A stretch of 37,928 bases of DNA from Clostridia bacterium (lineage in GTDB: Bacteria > Bacillota > Clostridia > Christensenellales > CAG-314). A model generated the notes under the pieces. It searched no databases. It was not told the origin of the DNA and saw nothing but the letters and a program-made list of their open reading frames with translations. This document shows positions 16,899 through 26,875 of the stretch, in pieces; within the stretch, counting starts at the first letter, position 1, and each line of letters starts with the position of its first letter. The position numbers and the translations under genes are program-made. The DNA is taken from NCBI GenBank assembly GCA_028703495.1, contig JAQVMT010000020.1, positions 1 to 37,928 of the forward strand, given 5' to 3'.

Positions 16899-18866
16899 AT
16901 GAGTATGCAAGAGACAATGCAACCTGCCGTAATATACAACGCCCTAGACCGAAGGTACAAGTCTATAAGAGGCGGAGTAAGCGAAGGAGCCGTTTTGACT
17001 GTTCGAATAGGGGTTCATAAATCCGTAAAGCCAAGCAGTGTAAGCTTCGTTTATCGTAAAATCGATGACTGTCTGTTCATTTGCGACGATATGGAGTCGG
17101 ACGGCGTTGAGGGCGATTACTTCCTTTACAAAACGCAAAGGGAGTGGAAAAGGGGAATTTACATCTATCGTTTTACGCTTAACGGTGTTGATTTTGAAAG
17201 CGAAGTCGGATTGGACGGGCAAAAGGCGGCTCTTTACTATGATAAAGCTCCGTGTTGGCAGTTAACTGTTTATTCGCGCAAGTACGACGTTCCCGTTTGG
17301 GCGAGGGGTAAAATAATATATCAAATATTCCCGGATAGGTTTTATTCGAGCGGAGACATTCATGTCAAAGACGGAATGGAGTACCGACGGGATTGGGGTA
17401 ATCTGCCCGATTATCTGCCCGTGGACGGAAAGATACTCAACAATGACGTTTTCGGAGGAAATCTGCGCGGCATAATCGAGAAGCTCGACTACCTTAAGTC
17501 GCTAAATGTGGGCATTATTTACCTAAACCCAATCTTTGAGGCGTCCTCAAACCATAGGTACGATACCTCTGACTATATGAAAATCGACAGTACGCTAGGT
17601 AAAGAAGAAGATTTTGACGAGCTGGTGAAGAAGGCTTCGGATTTGGGTATTAATGTAATATTAGACGGCGTTTTCAATCACACGGGCAGCGATAGTTTGT
17701 ATTTCGACAAACTAGGTAAGCGCAAAGGCGGCGCATACGGCAATCCCGACTCTAAATATCGAGATTGGTACTTGTTTGATAAGGATTCGAAGTATAAATG
17801 TTGGTGGAACATACCCACCTTGCCGACGCTTAACGGTGAGAGCGAGAGTTTGCAGAAGTTCTTCTGTGCGGAAAACGGTGTCGTTCGAAAATGGCTGAAG
17901 GCGGGCGCACGCGGCTGGAGATTGGACGTAGTAGATGAGCTTTGCGACGGAATGCTAAACAGGCTTGTCGAGGCGGCAAAAGCCGAAAAGACCGACTGTT
18001 TGATAATAGGAGAGGTCTGGGAGGATGCGAGCAATAAAATATCATACGGACAAAGGCGCGAATATTTTTTAGGTGAACAGCTTGACAGCGTAATGAATTA
18101 TCCGCTTAAAAATGCAATTATTGAGTTTGTCCGTACGGGAAACGTCCAAAAGCTATCAAATGTCAACTTCTATTTGCAGGACAATTACCCCAAGCATGTT
18201 GTGGATTGTCTGATGAATATAATGGGTACGCACGACACCGAAAGGATTATTAACGCATTGGCAGGTGTCGATACGCGATGTATGAGCAGAACTCAAAAAG
18301 CCAAATATAGACTAACCTTCGAGCAGTATAAGCAGGGAAGCATTTTGGTCAGACTTGCGGCTGTCCTGCAATACACCTTACCCGGAATTCCCTCGGTATA
18401 TTACGGGGACGAAGTCGGTATGCAGGGCTGCAACGATCCTTTCAACCGTGGCTGCTTTCCGTGGAACAGCGGCGATCGCAATCTGCCGTTGTTGTATAGA
18501 AAGCTGGGCGAAATACGTCGCAAGCGTATCTTTGAAGACGGAGAATTTAACGAGTTGATCGCCAAAGACGGACTCTATTGCTTTGAGCGAGTAAGCGAAT
18601 CCGAAAGGGTAGTGGTTGCGGTTAACAGGGGAAGCAAGGCAATTCTCCTTGAGATCGTTAATGCGGATGCGTGCAAAGATAGTCGTGCAATTTTAGACGG
18701 TGAGAACAAGACGACCTTGATTAATGGCTTTAATTCTGAATCGGTGATAAGTAGATACGCTTTGATTGATGACGGTTATGTCGATTTGCTTACGGACGAG
18801 TCGGTCTGCGGCAGTTATAACCTCGAACCCGATTCTGCTGTAGTACTTTATAAGAAGCTAAAATAA
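16899..18866 (+). CDS. Alpha-glycosidase, GH13_20-like (neopullulanase / maltogenic amylase type)
   Basis: Cytosolic GH13 enzyme expected to hydrolyse maltodextrins, cyclodextrins or pullulan-type linkages released from glycogen. The 655-aa protein has an N-terminal beta-sandwich like CBM34 (residues 1-125), a linker, then the barrel starting VWARGKIIYQIFPDRFYSSGD. Catalytic positions are Asp343 in GWRLDVVDE, Glu372 in IIGEVWED and Asp446 in MGTHDTERI; ILDGVFNHTG (254-263) is region I. A C-terminal beta domain closes the protein. There is no signal peptide, which fits intracellular use. It starts 9 bp after glgP with a weak GGTGGT site; ATG 16905 is a possible alternative start. It is the last gene of the glycogen cluster. 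Precise specificity is not readable from sequence. Confidence 0.9.
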   Translation: MSMQETMQPAVIYNALDRRYKSIRGGVSEGAVLTVRIGVHKSVKPSSVSFVYRKIDDCLFICDDMESDGVEGDYFLYKTQREWKRGIYIYRFTLNGVDFESEVGLDGQKAALYYDKAPCWQLTVYSRKYDVPVWARGKIIYQIFPDRFYSSGDIHVKDGMEYRRDWGNLPDYLPVDGKILNNDVFGGNLRGIIEKLDYLKSLNVGIIYLNPIFEASSNHRYDTSDYMKIDSTLGKEEDFDELVKKASDLGINVILDGVFNHTGSDSLYFDKLGKRKGGAYGNPDSKYRDWYLFDKDSKYKCWWNIPTLPTLNGESESLQKFFCAENGVVRKWLKAGARGWRLDVVDELCDGMLNRLVEAAKAEKTDCLIIGEVWEDASNKISYGQRREYFLGEQLDSVMNYPLKNAIIEFVRTGNVQKLSNVNFYLQDNYPKHVVDCLMNIMGTHDTERIINALAGVDTRCMSRTQKAKYRLTFEQYKQGSILVRLAAVLQYTLPGIPSVYYGDEVGMQGCNDPFNRGCFPWNSGDRNLPLLYRKLGEIRRKRIFEDGEFNELIAKDGLYCFERVSESERVVVAVNRGSKAILLEIVNADACKDSRAILDGENKTTLINGFNSESVISRYALIDDGYVDLLTDESVCGSYNLEPDSAVVLYKKLK

Positions 18867-19015
18867 ATATATGGCTTCGCAAATAACTACCTTGATTTGG
18901 CTTTGCGGCTCAAATAAGGCATAAATATGGTTCTTGCGCGTTCGGAGTAAAGCATACCTAGCATAAAAAATAAACATCAAGAATAAACGGGAAAGCGTTG
19001 AATTCAAAGGATCGT

Positions 19016-20380
19016 ATGAAAATGGCGAAAATTGCAATAATCGGAGGAGGAATCGGCGGTACGGCTGCCGCGATTACGCTATCTAAAGGCGGCGCATCCG
19101 TGACCATATTTGAGCAAAATACTAAAATATGCAAAAAGCTACTTGCCACGGGCAACGGAAGATGCAATTTTTCCAATGCAGACATAGACGGTAAGTTTTA
19201 TTACGACGGTCTTTTTGATAGAATAAATGCGAAGCATGCTTTTTTTGCTTCCGACGTAAACGCCGCGATGTACAAAGATGCCGAGAGTACATCGTTTAAT
19301 TCGGGTAAGTCCGCACATAATCGTTGTGACAATCCCGTAGTGCGCTTTTTCCGTTCTGTCGGTGTTTTGGAATACGTGGATGAGTATGGCAGAATATATC
19401 CGAGGACGCAAAGCGCGGCGACAGTGCGGGACGCATTGGTTTACGAGCTTAACAGGCTCGGAGTAAAGGTTGTTACCGATTGCCGCATCGAGGCGATAGC
19501 TTTTGAGAAAAATACGGCTTATCCGCGAGGTCGAGCCAATAATCCACTCGGGGACGGAATTTTGGACAATCATGAAAGGCGGGCAAATTCGTTATTTAGC
19601 TTGAAGCACACATTCGGAGATGATGTATTTGACGGGGTTGTGATTGCCGTCGGCTCCGATGCACAGGCGCGAACGAATTTATACGATTTGTTGCCCGACA
19701 AATACTTTGCTCCCGTCGTACCCGCGCTCGTGCCGCTTCAAACAAAGAACTCGCTCAAACGTCTTGACGGATTGAGAGTGAAGTGCAAGGTAAGTTTATT
19801 GCGATCAGGCGAGCTGATCTATTCGGAGTGCGGAGAGGTGCAGTTTCGCGACTTCGGACTAAGCGGTATTGCCGTGTTCAACTGTTCCTCATATATTGCA
19901 AGAGATGTCGAGAACATCGATAAATACGCGATTTCGCTGGATTTGTTCGACGATTGGAGTTATGTGGAGTTGCAAGCCGCACTTGAGGAGCGTAAGAGGT
20001 TTTCGAGCGTACCTTCGATTTATTTCAACGGATTGCTTGCTTACGGGCTTGCGGACTATATTATCGGACGCTTCAACATTCGCAAGATTGAGAGTAATGA
20101 AGTTTGCAAAATACTCAAAAGTCTCGACTTTTCCATAAGCGGCTTGCGCGGCTTGGATTGTGCGCAGGTTGCACACGGCGGTATTAAGTCGGAGTTTCTT
20201 TCGGACGAGCTCTGCATTCACGGCTATGAGATGCTTTATGCGTGCGGTGAAGCCGTCAATGTCGACGGGCTTTGCGGCGGATATAACATACATTGGGCGG
20301 TGTTGAGTGGCATGACGGCAGGTTACGCACTTTTACGACGGATTTCCTACGATGATAACTCGGTAAAAAAGCTTAAATAA
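19016..20380 (+). CDS. FAD-binding oxidoreductase, HI0933/BaiN-like
   Basis: Flavoprotein of the HI0933 family, annotated variously as aminoacetone oxidase-like or BaiN. The N-terminal dinucleotide fold reads AIIGGGIGGTAAAITLSKGG (GGGIGG at 10-15). It is followed by the family signature LLATGNGRCNFSN (43-54). The C-terminal FAD contact is GEAVNVDGLCGGYN (411-424), closing with the helix HWAVLSGMTAGYAL. Length 454 aa is slightly above the usual ~400-420, with an extra charged stretch near residues 160-195. I place the start at ATG 19016 after AAAGGA; ATG 19022 is equally possible, and an upstream TTG at 18998 has no good site. Substrate is unknown. It is separated from the glycogen cluster by 149 bp and is followed by a second flavoprotein. 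Confidence 0.88.
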   Translation: MKMAKIAIIGGGIGGTAAAITLSKGGASVTIFEQNTKICKKLLATGNGRCNFSNADIDGKFYYDGLFDRINAKHAFFASDVNAAMYKDAESTSFNSGKSAHNRCDNPVVRFFRSVGVLEYVDEYGRIYPRTQSAATVRDALVYELNRLGVKVVTDCRIEAIAFEKNTAYPRGRANNPLGDGILDNHERRANSLFSLKHTFGDDVFDGVVIAVGSDAQARTNLYDLLPDKYFAPVVPALVPLQTKNSLKRLDGLRVKCKVSLLRSGELIYSECGEVQFRDFGLSGIAVFNCSSYIARDVENIDKYAISLDLFDDWSYVELQAALEERKRFSSVPSIYFNGLLAYGLADYIIGRFNIRKIESNEVCKILKSLDFSISGLRGLDCAQVAHGGIKSEFLSDELCIHGYEMLYACGEAVNVDGLCGGYNIHWAVLSGMTAGYALLRRISYDDNSVKKLK

Positions 20381-20462
20381 CGAACACAACGGTAAAAAGA
20401 TGATATCTCGGTTTAGCCCGCTTTGAGGCCTTTGAAGAAAGTCTGTTTAACAAAAGGAGAAA

Positions 20463-22043
20463 ATGAAAACATATAGGATTAACGGCATTCGCATACCTTT
20501 GGGCGGCGAAGCGGACATAAAAAGCCTGATTGCAGAAACGCTAGGGTTGGATAAGAATTGTATTCACAATGTAGAGTTGCTTAAACGTTCGGTAGATGCA
20601 CGGAAAAAGCCTTTGATTAGCTTTATTCTCAATTTAGCCTTCGAATACGAGAATACGATTTTAGACGATAAAGTGGCAGAGTATATCAGACCAAAAAATT
20701 TATTGTTTTTTGGCTCAAAAAGCGAGCATTTTAGCGGCAAAGCTGTTATAATAGGCAGTGGTCCTTGCGGAATGTTTTGTGCAATGTATCTGACCGCTTC
20801 GGGCTTTCGCCCCATCCTCATCGAAAAAGGGAGCGATACTCTAATTCGGCGGGACGCAATCGAGCGTTTTCATCGCACCCGAGTACTTGACTCCGACAAT
20901 AATGTGCAGTTCGGCTTAGGGGGCGCAGGTACCTTTTCCGACGGCAAGCTTACAACGGGCGTTAATTCACCCGCTCTGTTTACTGTATTCGATACCTTCA
21001 AACGATTCGGAGCGCCACCCGAGATTATGTACGAGGCAAACGCCCACATAGGTACAGATTATTTGGTCAATATAGTGCGCAACATGGCTGAATGGCTCTC
21101 AAATAACGGTTGTGACCTACGCTTAAACACAACTATGACTGACATAGTAGTCGAAAACGGTGCAATTAGAGGCGTTGAAGTGGTGGAGAACGGCATTTCG
21201 AAGCTGATTGAGTGTGACAAGGTTGTAATGGCTTGCGGGCACAGCTCGCGCGATGTATATAAAATGCTGTTGCGCAACGGAATCGCGATGGAACGGAAGC
21301 CTTTTTCGATGGGCGTGCGGATTGAGCACACGAGAGAGTCAATCGATTTGGCGCAGTACGGTTTTACTCAAACTCACAGAGATTTGAGTGCTGCGGACTA
21401 CAAGATGGCTGTACATTTGCCAAACGGAAGAAGCGTTTACACCTTTTGTATGTGTCCGGGCGGAGAGGTGGTATGTGCAAGCTCTGCGGAGGGCGAGGTC
21501 GTAACAAACGGAATGAGTCGTTTTGCGCGAAATGCTGCAAATTCCAATTCGGCGGTTTTGGTGAATGTTACTCCCGATGATTTTCCCGAGGGGGATGTGC
21601 TTTCGGGAATCGAGCTTCAAGGGTATTGGGAGAGGAAGGCGTATTCGGTTAGTAACGACTATTCGGCTCCATGTCAAAATGTTCGTGATTTTTTGGGCAG
21701 TCGACGTTCGAGCGAGTGGGACGTAAAGCCGTCCTATCCTTTAGGTGTAGTGAGTGCGGACTTAAGGGATTATTTACCCGATTTTGTAAGCGAGGGAATC
21801 AGACAGGCGTTGCCGCAGTTTGCAAGGAAGGTCAAGGGCTTCGATTCGTGCGGGATAATGACCGCGATCGAGTCGAGAAGCTCGTCACCCGTTAGAATAA
21901 TCAGAGATTCGCAAGCCGAGTGTTCGGTGAAGGGTCTTTATGCGGGTGGTGAGGGAGCCGGTTATGCGGGCGGAATCGTATCCGCGGCTATAGACGGGCT
22001 AAATATAGGTATGAAAATAGCGGAAAGCAATTTTATTCTATGA
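20463..22043 (+). CDS. NAD(P)/FAD-dependent oxidoreductase (COG2509-like)
   Basis: Uncharacterised flavoprotein widely found in Firmicutes. The first ~90 residues form a small alpha/beta domain with the typical opening IRIPLGGE and repeated VxLLKRSVDARKK pattern. The FAD fold follows: AVIIGSGPCGMFCAMYL (95-110, GSGPCG at 98-103). The family-specific FGLGGAGTFSDGKLTTG segment is at 150-166, and the C-terminal FAD contact GGEGAGYAGG at 495-504. At 526 aa it is full length. AAAAGGAGAAA sits directly before the ATG, which fixes the start. It lies 82 bp after the HI0933-type flavoprotein gene; both may share a transcript. No function is assigned in the family as far as I know. Confidence 0.88.
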   Translation: MKTYRINGIRIPLGGEADIKSLIAETLGLDKNCIHNVELLKRSVDARKKPLISFILNLAFEYENTILDDKVAEYIRPKNLLFFGSKSEHFSGKAVIIGSGPCGMFCAMYLTASGFRPILIEKGSDTLIRRDAIERFHRTRVLDSDNNVQFGLGGAGTFSDGKLTTGVNSPALFTVFDTFKRFGAPPEIMYEANAHIGTDYLVNIVRNMAEWLSNNGCDLRLNTTMTDIVVENGAIRGVEVVENGISKLIECDKVVMACGHSSRDVYKMLLRNGIAMERKPFSMGVRIEHTRESIDLAQYGFTQTHRDLSAADYKMAVHLPNGRSVYTFCMCPGGEVVCASSAEGEVVTNGMSRFARNAANSNSAVLVNVTPDDFPEGDVLSGIELQGYWERKAYSVSNDYSAPCQNVRDFLGSRRSSEWDVKPSYPLGVVSADLRDYLPDFVSEGIRQALPQFARKVKGFDSCGIMTAIESRSSSPVRIIRDSQAECSVKGLYAGGEGAGYAGGIVSAAIDGLNIGMKIAESNFIL

Positions 22044-22096
22044 AAGAACTTTCTTTACTATCGGAATAAATTTTATAGTATTAGAGGTAAAACATT

Positions 22097-23134
22097 ATGA
22101 AAATGGATGCACTTGTAAAAAGATACGCGGAACCGGGAATATGGATGGAATCTGTGGATGTTCCCGTGCTTGAAGAAGGTGAGGCACTTATCAAGATACA
22201 TAAGACGGCGATTTGCGGAACGGATTCGCACATTTACAATTGGGATGCTTGGAGTCAGAAGACCATAAAGGTGCCAATGATAACCGGACACGAGTTTGTA
22301 GGTGAGATTGTGGAGATCAAGGGCAATACGAACGTGTTCAAGGTTGGCGATTTAGTCAGTGCGGAGGGACACGTCGTTTGCGGAAAATGCAGGAACTGCC
22401 GTGGCGGCAAAAGGCATCTTTGTCCCAACACGCAGGGAATCGGCGTTAACAGGACGGGAATTTTTGCCGAATATGCGGCTATTCCGTTAACGAATTTATG
22501 GCTTTGCGACAGAAATATCGATGAGGATATTCTATCGATATTCGATCCGTTCGGAAATGCAACACACACCGCTTTGTCCTTCGAGATGATCGGAGAGGAC
22601 GTTTTGATTACCGGCGCCGGTCCTATCGGAATCATGGCTGCTGCTATTTGTAGTCATGTCGGCGCGAGAAACGTGGTTATTACCGATGTGGGCGAATACA
22701 GGCTCAACCTTGCAAAGACCGTTTGCCCGAAAGTCATTCCTGTTAACACAAAGAACGAAAAGCTGGCAGACGTTATGAAGAGGTTGGATATGAAAGAGGG
22801 CTTCGACGTCGGTTTGGAGATGAGCGGAAGCTCTATCGCGTTCAACCAAATGATTGACAGCATGATCAACGGAGGTAAGATTGCCTTGTTGGGAATACAG
22901 GCACCAAATACCGTTGTGGACTGGGATAAGATTATTTTCGGGAGCTTGTTCCTCAAAGGAATTTACGGACGCGAAATGTTCGAAACATGGCACAAAATGA
23001 CGACTATGATTCAAAGCGGCTTGGATATAAGCAAGGTAATTACGCATAGATTCCCTCACGAGGAATATATCACCGGATTTGAGCTTATGAAGAGCGGAAT
23101 GTGTGGAAAGGTAGTACTCAATTGGCAAAAATAA
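22097..23134 (+). CDS. tdh: L-threonine 3-dehydrogenase
   Basis: Zinc-dependent medium-chain dehydrogenase that oxidises L-threonine to 2-amino-3-ketobutyrate with NAD+. The 345-aa protein matches E. coli Tdh with a constant offset of two residues: catalytic zinc ligands Cys40, His65 and Glu66 (ITGHEFVGE), and structural zinc cysteines 95, 98, 101 and 109 in [17 protein letters not shown]. The [14 protein letters not shown] segment is specific to threonine dehydrogenase. The NAD fold is [12 protein letters not shown] (171-182). AGAGGT is placed before the ATG at 22097; ATG 22103 is the alternative. kbl begins 35 bp downstream, giving the classic two-gene threonine-to-glycine pathway. Confidence 0.97.
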   Translation: MKMDALVKRYAEPGIWMESVDVPVLEEGEALIKIHKTAICGTDSHIYNWDAWSQKTIKVPMITGHEFVGEIVEIKGNTNVFKVGDLVSAEGHVVCGKCRNCRGGKRHLCPNTQGIGVNRTGIFAEYAAIPLTNLWLCDRNIDEDILSIFDPFGNATHTALSFEMIGEDVLITGAGPIGIMAAAICSHVGARNVVITDVGEYRLNLAKTVCPKVIPVNTKNEKLADVMKRLDMKEGFDVGLEMSGSSIAFNQMIDSMINGGKIALLGIQAPNTVVDWDKIIFGSLFLKGIYGREMFETWHKMTTMIQSGLDISKVITHRFPHEEYITGFELMKSGMCGKVVLNWQK

Positions 23135-23169
23135 GGCAAAACTTTGTCGAGAATTAAAGGAGATAGAAA

Positions 23170-24399
23170 ATGTATAAAATCACTAAATTAGTAGTTACCG
23201 ACCAACTTAACCTTATCAAAAGGCATGGACTTTGGAAGGAAGAAAGAATTATTACAACGCCTCAAGCTAATGTAATCGACACGACCAAATCGTCCGACGT
23301 TATCAATTTTTGCGCTAACAACTATTTGGGACTTGCCAATAACAAGGACATTATCGAGGCTGCTAAGGCGAGCTACGACAAGTACGGCTTTGGATTGAGC
23401 AGCGTTCGTTTTATCTGCGGAACACAGACTATTCACAAGGAGCTTGAGGGTAGGATAAGCAGGTTCATGAACACCGACGATACTATTTTGTATTCGAGTT
23501 GCTTTGATGCCAACGGCGGACTGTTTGAGACTTTGACAACCAACGAGGATGCAATTATTTCGGACGAGTTGAATCACGCCAGCATTATTGACGGCGTAAG
23601 ACTCAGCAAGGCAACCAGATATCGTTACAAGAATTCGGACATGGAGGACTTGGAAAGGCAGCTTGTCCGCGCCGAGCAAAACGGATGCAGACAGAAGATC
23701 ATCGTTACCGACGGCGTATTCTCGATGGATGGTATTATTGCTAATTTGAAGGGCATCTGCGATTTGGCTGATAAATATGACGCTTTGGTTGTTGTGGACG
23801 ACAGTCACGCGACCGGTATCGTAGGCAAGCACGGCAGAGGAACCATTGAGTATTGCGACGTTATGGGCAGAGTAGACATTGTTACCGGTACCTTCGGTAA
23901 GGCGATGGGCGGAGCAAGCGGTGGCTTTACCACAGGCCGTCAAGAGATTATCGATTTGTTAAGACAGAGGAGTAGGCCGTACCTTTTTAGTAATACGCTT
24001 GCGCCTTCGATTTGCGCCGCTACGTTGAAGGTTTTGGATATATTGGAAGGTGATTACGGCGATGAGCTGCGTGAAAAGGCTATGCAGAACGCCGCATATT
24101 TCAGAAAATGCATGGAAGAAAACAGCTTCAACTTGGTCGGACAGGGACACCCTATCGTTCCTATTATGTTGTACGATTCTGTAGTCGCTTCGACGGTTGC
24201 AGATAAGATGCTTCAAAAGGGCATTTACGTTGTCGGTTTCTACTACCCTGTTGTTGCTGAAGGCTTGGCGAGAATCAGAACACAAATGTCTGCGGCTCAC
24301 ACCAAGGCGGATATCGACAAGTGCGTTCAGTCCTTTATCGATGTGCGTAAAGAAATCGGCTTCACTTACGAAGGCAATACGGTTGTAATTAAGAAATAA
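23170..24399 (+). CDS. kbl: Glycine C-acetyltransferase (2-amino-3-ketobutyrate CoA ligase)
   Basis: PLP enzyme of the alpha-oxoamine synthase family. It cleaves the Tdh product with CoA to glycine and acetyl-CoA. The 409-aa protein has the fold-type I pattern: NYLGLANN near 51-58, [12 protein letters not shown] (131-142), [10 protein letters not shown] (207-216, with Asp210 and His213 for the cofactor), and the PLP lysine Lys244 in [22 protein letters not shown] lies before the ATG. The pairing with tdh makes Kbl far more likely than the related biotin (BioF) or heme (HemA) enzymes. Downstream, a 227-bp gap precedes pepT; it contains two copies of TTTTGTAGCGTGT (24479 and 24591) and no clear terminator. 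Confidence 0.97.
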   Translation: MYKITKLVVTDQLNLIKRHGLWKEERIITTPQANVIDTTKSSDVINFCANNYLGLANNKDIIEAAKASYDKYGFGLSSVRFICGTQTIHKELEGRISRFMNTDDTILYSSCFDANGGLFETLTTNEDAIISDELNHASIIDGVRLSKATRYRYKNSDMEDLERQLVRAEQNGCRQKIIVTDGVFSMDGIIANLKGICDLADKYDALVVVDDSHATGIVGKHGRGTIEYCDVMGRVDIVTGTFGKAMGGASGGFTTGRQEIIDLLRQRSRPYLFSNTLAPSICAATLKVLDILEGDYGDELREKAMQNAAYFRKCMEENSFNLVGQGHPIVPIMLYDSVVASTVADKMLQKGIYVVGFYYPVVAEGLARIRTQMSAAHTKADIDKCVQSFIDVRKEIGFTYEGNTVVIKK

Positions 24400-24626
24400 T
24401 CACCATTTATTTAGGTATATACACAGGCTGCAAGAGAGTATAGAGGCAAATATTCTATCCTCATTGCCAATTTTACCATTTTGTAGCGTGTTCGAGAACG
24501 TATATAAGCATTAGCGAGAGGATCGGCAAACCTTTGTGCTGAACGGAGCTGATAAAATAGACGTTTGAGCGCTTTAAGGTAAAAAGAGCCTTTTGTAGCG
24601 TGTGTATATAACCCATAGGAGAATAC

Positions 24627-25847
24627 ATGAACGAGCTGATACAAAGATTTATTAGATATGCCAAGATCGATACTGAGTCGGTAAACGACGTCGAAAGATT
24701 TCCCAGTTCGGAAAAGCAGAAGAACCTTGCCAAGCTTTTGGTTGAGGAGCTTCACGAAATGGGTGTTGACAATGCGTTTGTTGATAAAAATGGCTATGTT
24801 TACGCGCGAATAAAGGGTAATTGCAAAACCGACAAGGTGTTAGGCTTGATTGCTCATATGGACACATCGCCTGCCGTTTCCGGTAAGGATGTAAAGCCGC
24901 GCATCGTGGAAAATTACGATGGGAAGGACATCCTACTCGGCGATTCGGGCAGAGTTCTTGCGGTTGACGAGTATCCATATCTGATCGATTACAAAGGGCA
25001 GGATCTTATCGTAACCGACGGAAATACGCTTTTGGGTGCGGACGACAAAGCTGGCGTTGCCGAAATAATGCAAACCGTAAGGTACTTCACACAGAACAGA
25101 AACGAGAACTTCGGTGATTTTTGTGTGGCTTTTACTCCCGATGAAGAGGTTGGGCGCGGCTCGGATTTCTTCGACCTGAAGGCTTTCGGTGCCGACGTTG
25201 CATACACAGTCGACGGCGGTGCGCTGGGCGAGATCGAGTACGAGAATTTCAATGCCGCTGCATTGACTGTAACTGCAAACGGCAAAAACATTCACCCGGG
25301 ATCGGCAAAGGGTATCATGAAAAACGCGATTGAGCTTTTGATGGAGTTTCACTCGCTCTTACCCTGCGCGCAGAAGCCACAATTTACCGAGAAATATGAG
25401 GGTTTTTACCATTTGGATGAGATTGAAGGCAAGGTTACTTCTGCAAAATCTTCGTATATTATACGAGACCATGACTTGGGTAAATTTGAGAATAAAAAGT
25501 CATTCATTCGTTCATGCGAAAGGTTTATGAACGATAAATACGGTGAGAATACTATCCAATGCTGCCTTAACGATAGCTACTATAATATGAGAGACAAAAT
25601 TCTCCCGAATATATTCTTGATCGATACGGCGAAGCAGGCGATGCTCGATTGCGGTGTAACTCCCATAATCAAAGCCATTCGCGGAGGAACGGACGGTGCG
25701 AGGCTGTCTTATATGGGATTGCCCTGCCCCAACCTATGTACCGGCGGTGAAAATTTCCACGGTTATTACGAATTTGCCTGTGTTCAATCCATGGAAAAAA
25801 TCCACGAGATTTTGGTAAGCATCGTAAAGCAATTTTCCAAGATGTAA
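24627..25847 (+). CDS. pepT: Peptidase T (tripeptide aminopeptidase)
   Basis: Cytosolic di-zinc M20B peptidase that removes N-terminal residues from tripeptides. The 406-aa protein carries every metal ligand and catalytic residue: His77 and catalytic Asp79 in LIAHMDTSP, bridging Asp139 in LLGADDKAG, catalytic Glu173 with ligand Glu174 in PDEEVGRG, Asp196 in TVDGG, and His378 in GGENFHGYYE. The motif RGGTDGARLSYMGLPCPNL is typical of PepT. The start is fixed by AGGAGA before ATG. A strong two-way hairpin terminator lies 78 bp after the stop. The gene is next to threonine catabolism, consistent with amino-acid use as carbon source, but no shared regulation is visible. Confidence 0.97.
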   Translation: MNELIQRFIRYAKIDTESVNDVERFPSSEKQKNLAKLLVEELHEMGVDNAFVDKNGYVYARIKGNCKTDKVLGLIAHMDTSPAVSGKDVKPRIVENYDGKDILLGDSGRVLAVDEYPYLIDYKGQDLIVTDGNTLLGADDKAGVAEIMQTVRYFTQNRNENFGDFCVAFTPDEEVGRGSDFFDLKAFGADVAYTVDGGALGEIEYENFNAAALTVTANGKNIHPGSAKGIMKNAIELLMEFHSLLPCAQKPQFTEKYEGFYHLDEIEGKVTSAKSSYIIRDHDLGKFENKKSFIRSCERFMNDKYGENTIQCCLNDSYYNMRDKILPNIFLIDTAKQAMLDCGVTPIIKAIRGGTDGARLSYMGLPCPNLCTGGENFHGYYEFACVQSMEKIHEILVSIVKQFSKM

Positions 25848-25925
25848 TTGTTTGTGTAATTACGTTCGACTGCATGAAAATGATCGATTAATCGAGCAGT
25901 TCTCGATGAAGTAAACACTTATACC

Positions 25926-25966
25926 TTAAAGGACTACCGCGTATTTGCGATAGTCCTTTAATTTAA
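25926..25966. terminator. Bidirectional hairpin terminator between pepT and the minus-strand genes
   Basis: TTAAAGGACTA (25926-25936) and TAGTCCTTTAA (25951-25961) form a perfect 11-bp stem; an inner CGC/GCG extends it across one mismatch. A/T runs flank both sides, so it can serve convergent transcripts from pepT (+) and the acetyltransferase gene (-). The position exactly between converging genes supports this role. Confidence 0.8.
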
Positions 25967-26020
25967 CCGCTATTGAAGCGGTTTTATATTCGAATTCCCG
26001 GTTTAAGTATGCTAAAAGAA

Positions 26021-26058
26021 CTCGCCAAAATGCTGAAATTAGGCGTTTCTTTGTATCA
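26021..26058. repeat. Dispersed 38-bp repeat, copy 1
   Basis: This 38-bp segment matches 31519-31556 at 32 of 38 positions. Shared blocks are CTCGCCAAAATG, AAATTAGGCG and GTATCA. CGCC and GGCG can pair across a ~15-nt loop. This copy overlaps the stop codon of the minus-strand acetyltransferase gene. Confidence 0.6.
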
Positions 26059-26817
26059 AATCATTATCGCAAACCAATGAACGGGATATCCGTACCTTAA
26101 CCCGGAAATAGGTGAAAAGTCCAAGCTAACGTGGTTACTTTGGACGATATGCACAAAGGGAACTTCACCTCGTTCGAGGACTTGTCGTATCAAATTCTTT
26201 GAAACCTGTACCCCGTAGCCTTTGCGCCTGTACTCGGGAATAGTGTACATTATGCCCATCGAATAGTCGTCGTGTATCAAAGCCCACGAAACGGGTTTGC
26301 CATCGATGTAGTACGCACTACTCGGGCGTTTTTCGATACTGCTTTTTATGTTGGAGTAGGAGTGCGGACCCTTGTATTCATAATACTTGTTGACCATGCG
26401 GGCGTGCTTAGGTAGAAGACTACCGACACATTCCTCAACATCGGAGAAGTCGATGGTTTTTTCGGGGTAGTAATACAAAAAACAGGGATTGTGCCAAAAA
26501 GGAGCCTTGACCTTTGCTAAGAAAAAGTCTTTTACTGCTTCACTTACACCCGAAAACACATAGGTTTTCTTGTCTTGGGAAAGCCATCTATAAGTATTTT
26601 CTATAAAGCCTTGATCTCCTTCCATGTATACCGAAGATATGGTTTTAGACTGAGCTGCCAGAATAAATACCCCGTTGATATTCGCAATATCTTCAACGTA
26701 AATATCCTCTGTTTCGGGATTGCAGGTCAAATAGCCCAGAACATTCAAATATTTAAATTTGTTGGCGGTCATAAAGTCAATGACCGCTTGTTTTTCGTGA
26801 TTTTCGATTTTTCTCAT
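26056..26817 (-). CDS. GNAT family N-acetyltransferase
   Basis: A 253-aa acetyltransferase with a C-terminal GNAT domain like the FR47/glycine N-acyltransferase-like group. The acetyl-CoA loop is RRKGYG (197-202) after strand GIMYTIPEY, followed by VSKNLIRQVLERGEVPFVHI and a QSNHVSLDF segment that fits the conserved asparagine-serine motif. The N-terminal 150 residues form an aromatic-rich substrate half with no family I can name. The start ATG has AGAGG upstream on the minus strand. It lies 58 bp after the other minus-strand gene and is probably in the same transcript. Substrate is unknown; small-molecule amine acylation is an inference from the family only. The last codon lies inside the 38-bp dispersed repeat. 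Confidence 0.8.
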   Translation of the reverse strand: MRKIENHEKQAVIDFMTANKFKYLNVLGYLTCNPETEDIYVEDIANINGVFILAAQSKTISSVYMEGDQGFIENTYRWLSQDKKTYVFSGVSEAVKDFFLAKVKAPFWHNPCFLYYYPEKTIDFSDVEECVGSLLPKHARMVNKYYEYKGPHSYSNIKSSIEKRPSSAYYIDGKPVSWALIHDDYSMGIMYTIPEYRRKGYGVQVSKNLIRQVLERGEVPFVHIVQSNHVSLDFSPISGLRYGYPVHWFAIMI

Positions 26818-26875
26818 ATAAGCCTCTGTGGAATATTGAATACTATGTTAAAAATAGTATTAATTAATCGGAATT

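Noticed and set aside
24479-24603. Two copies of TTTTGTAGCGTGT upstream of pepT
   Set aside because: The 13-bp match is real, but it has no symmetry, no promoter link and no third copy nearby. It could be chance in a 227-bp gap.
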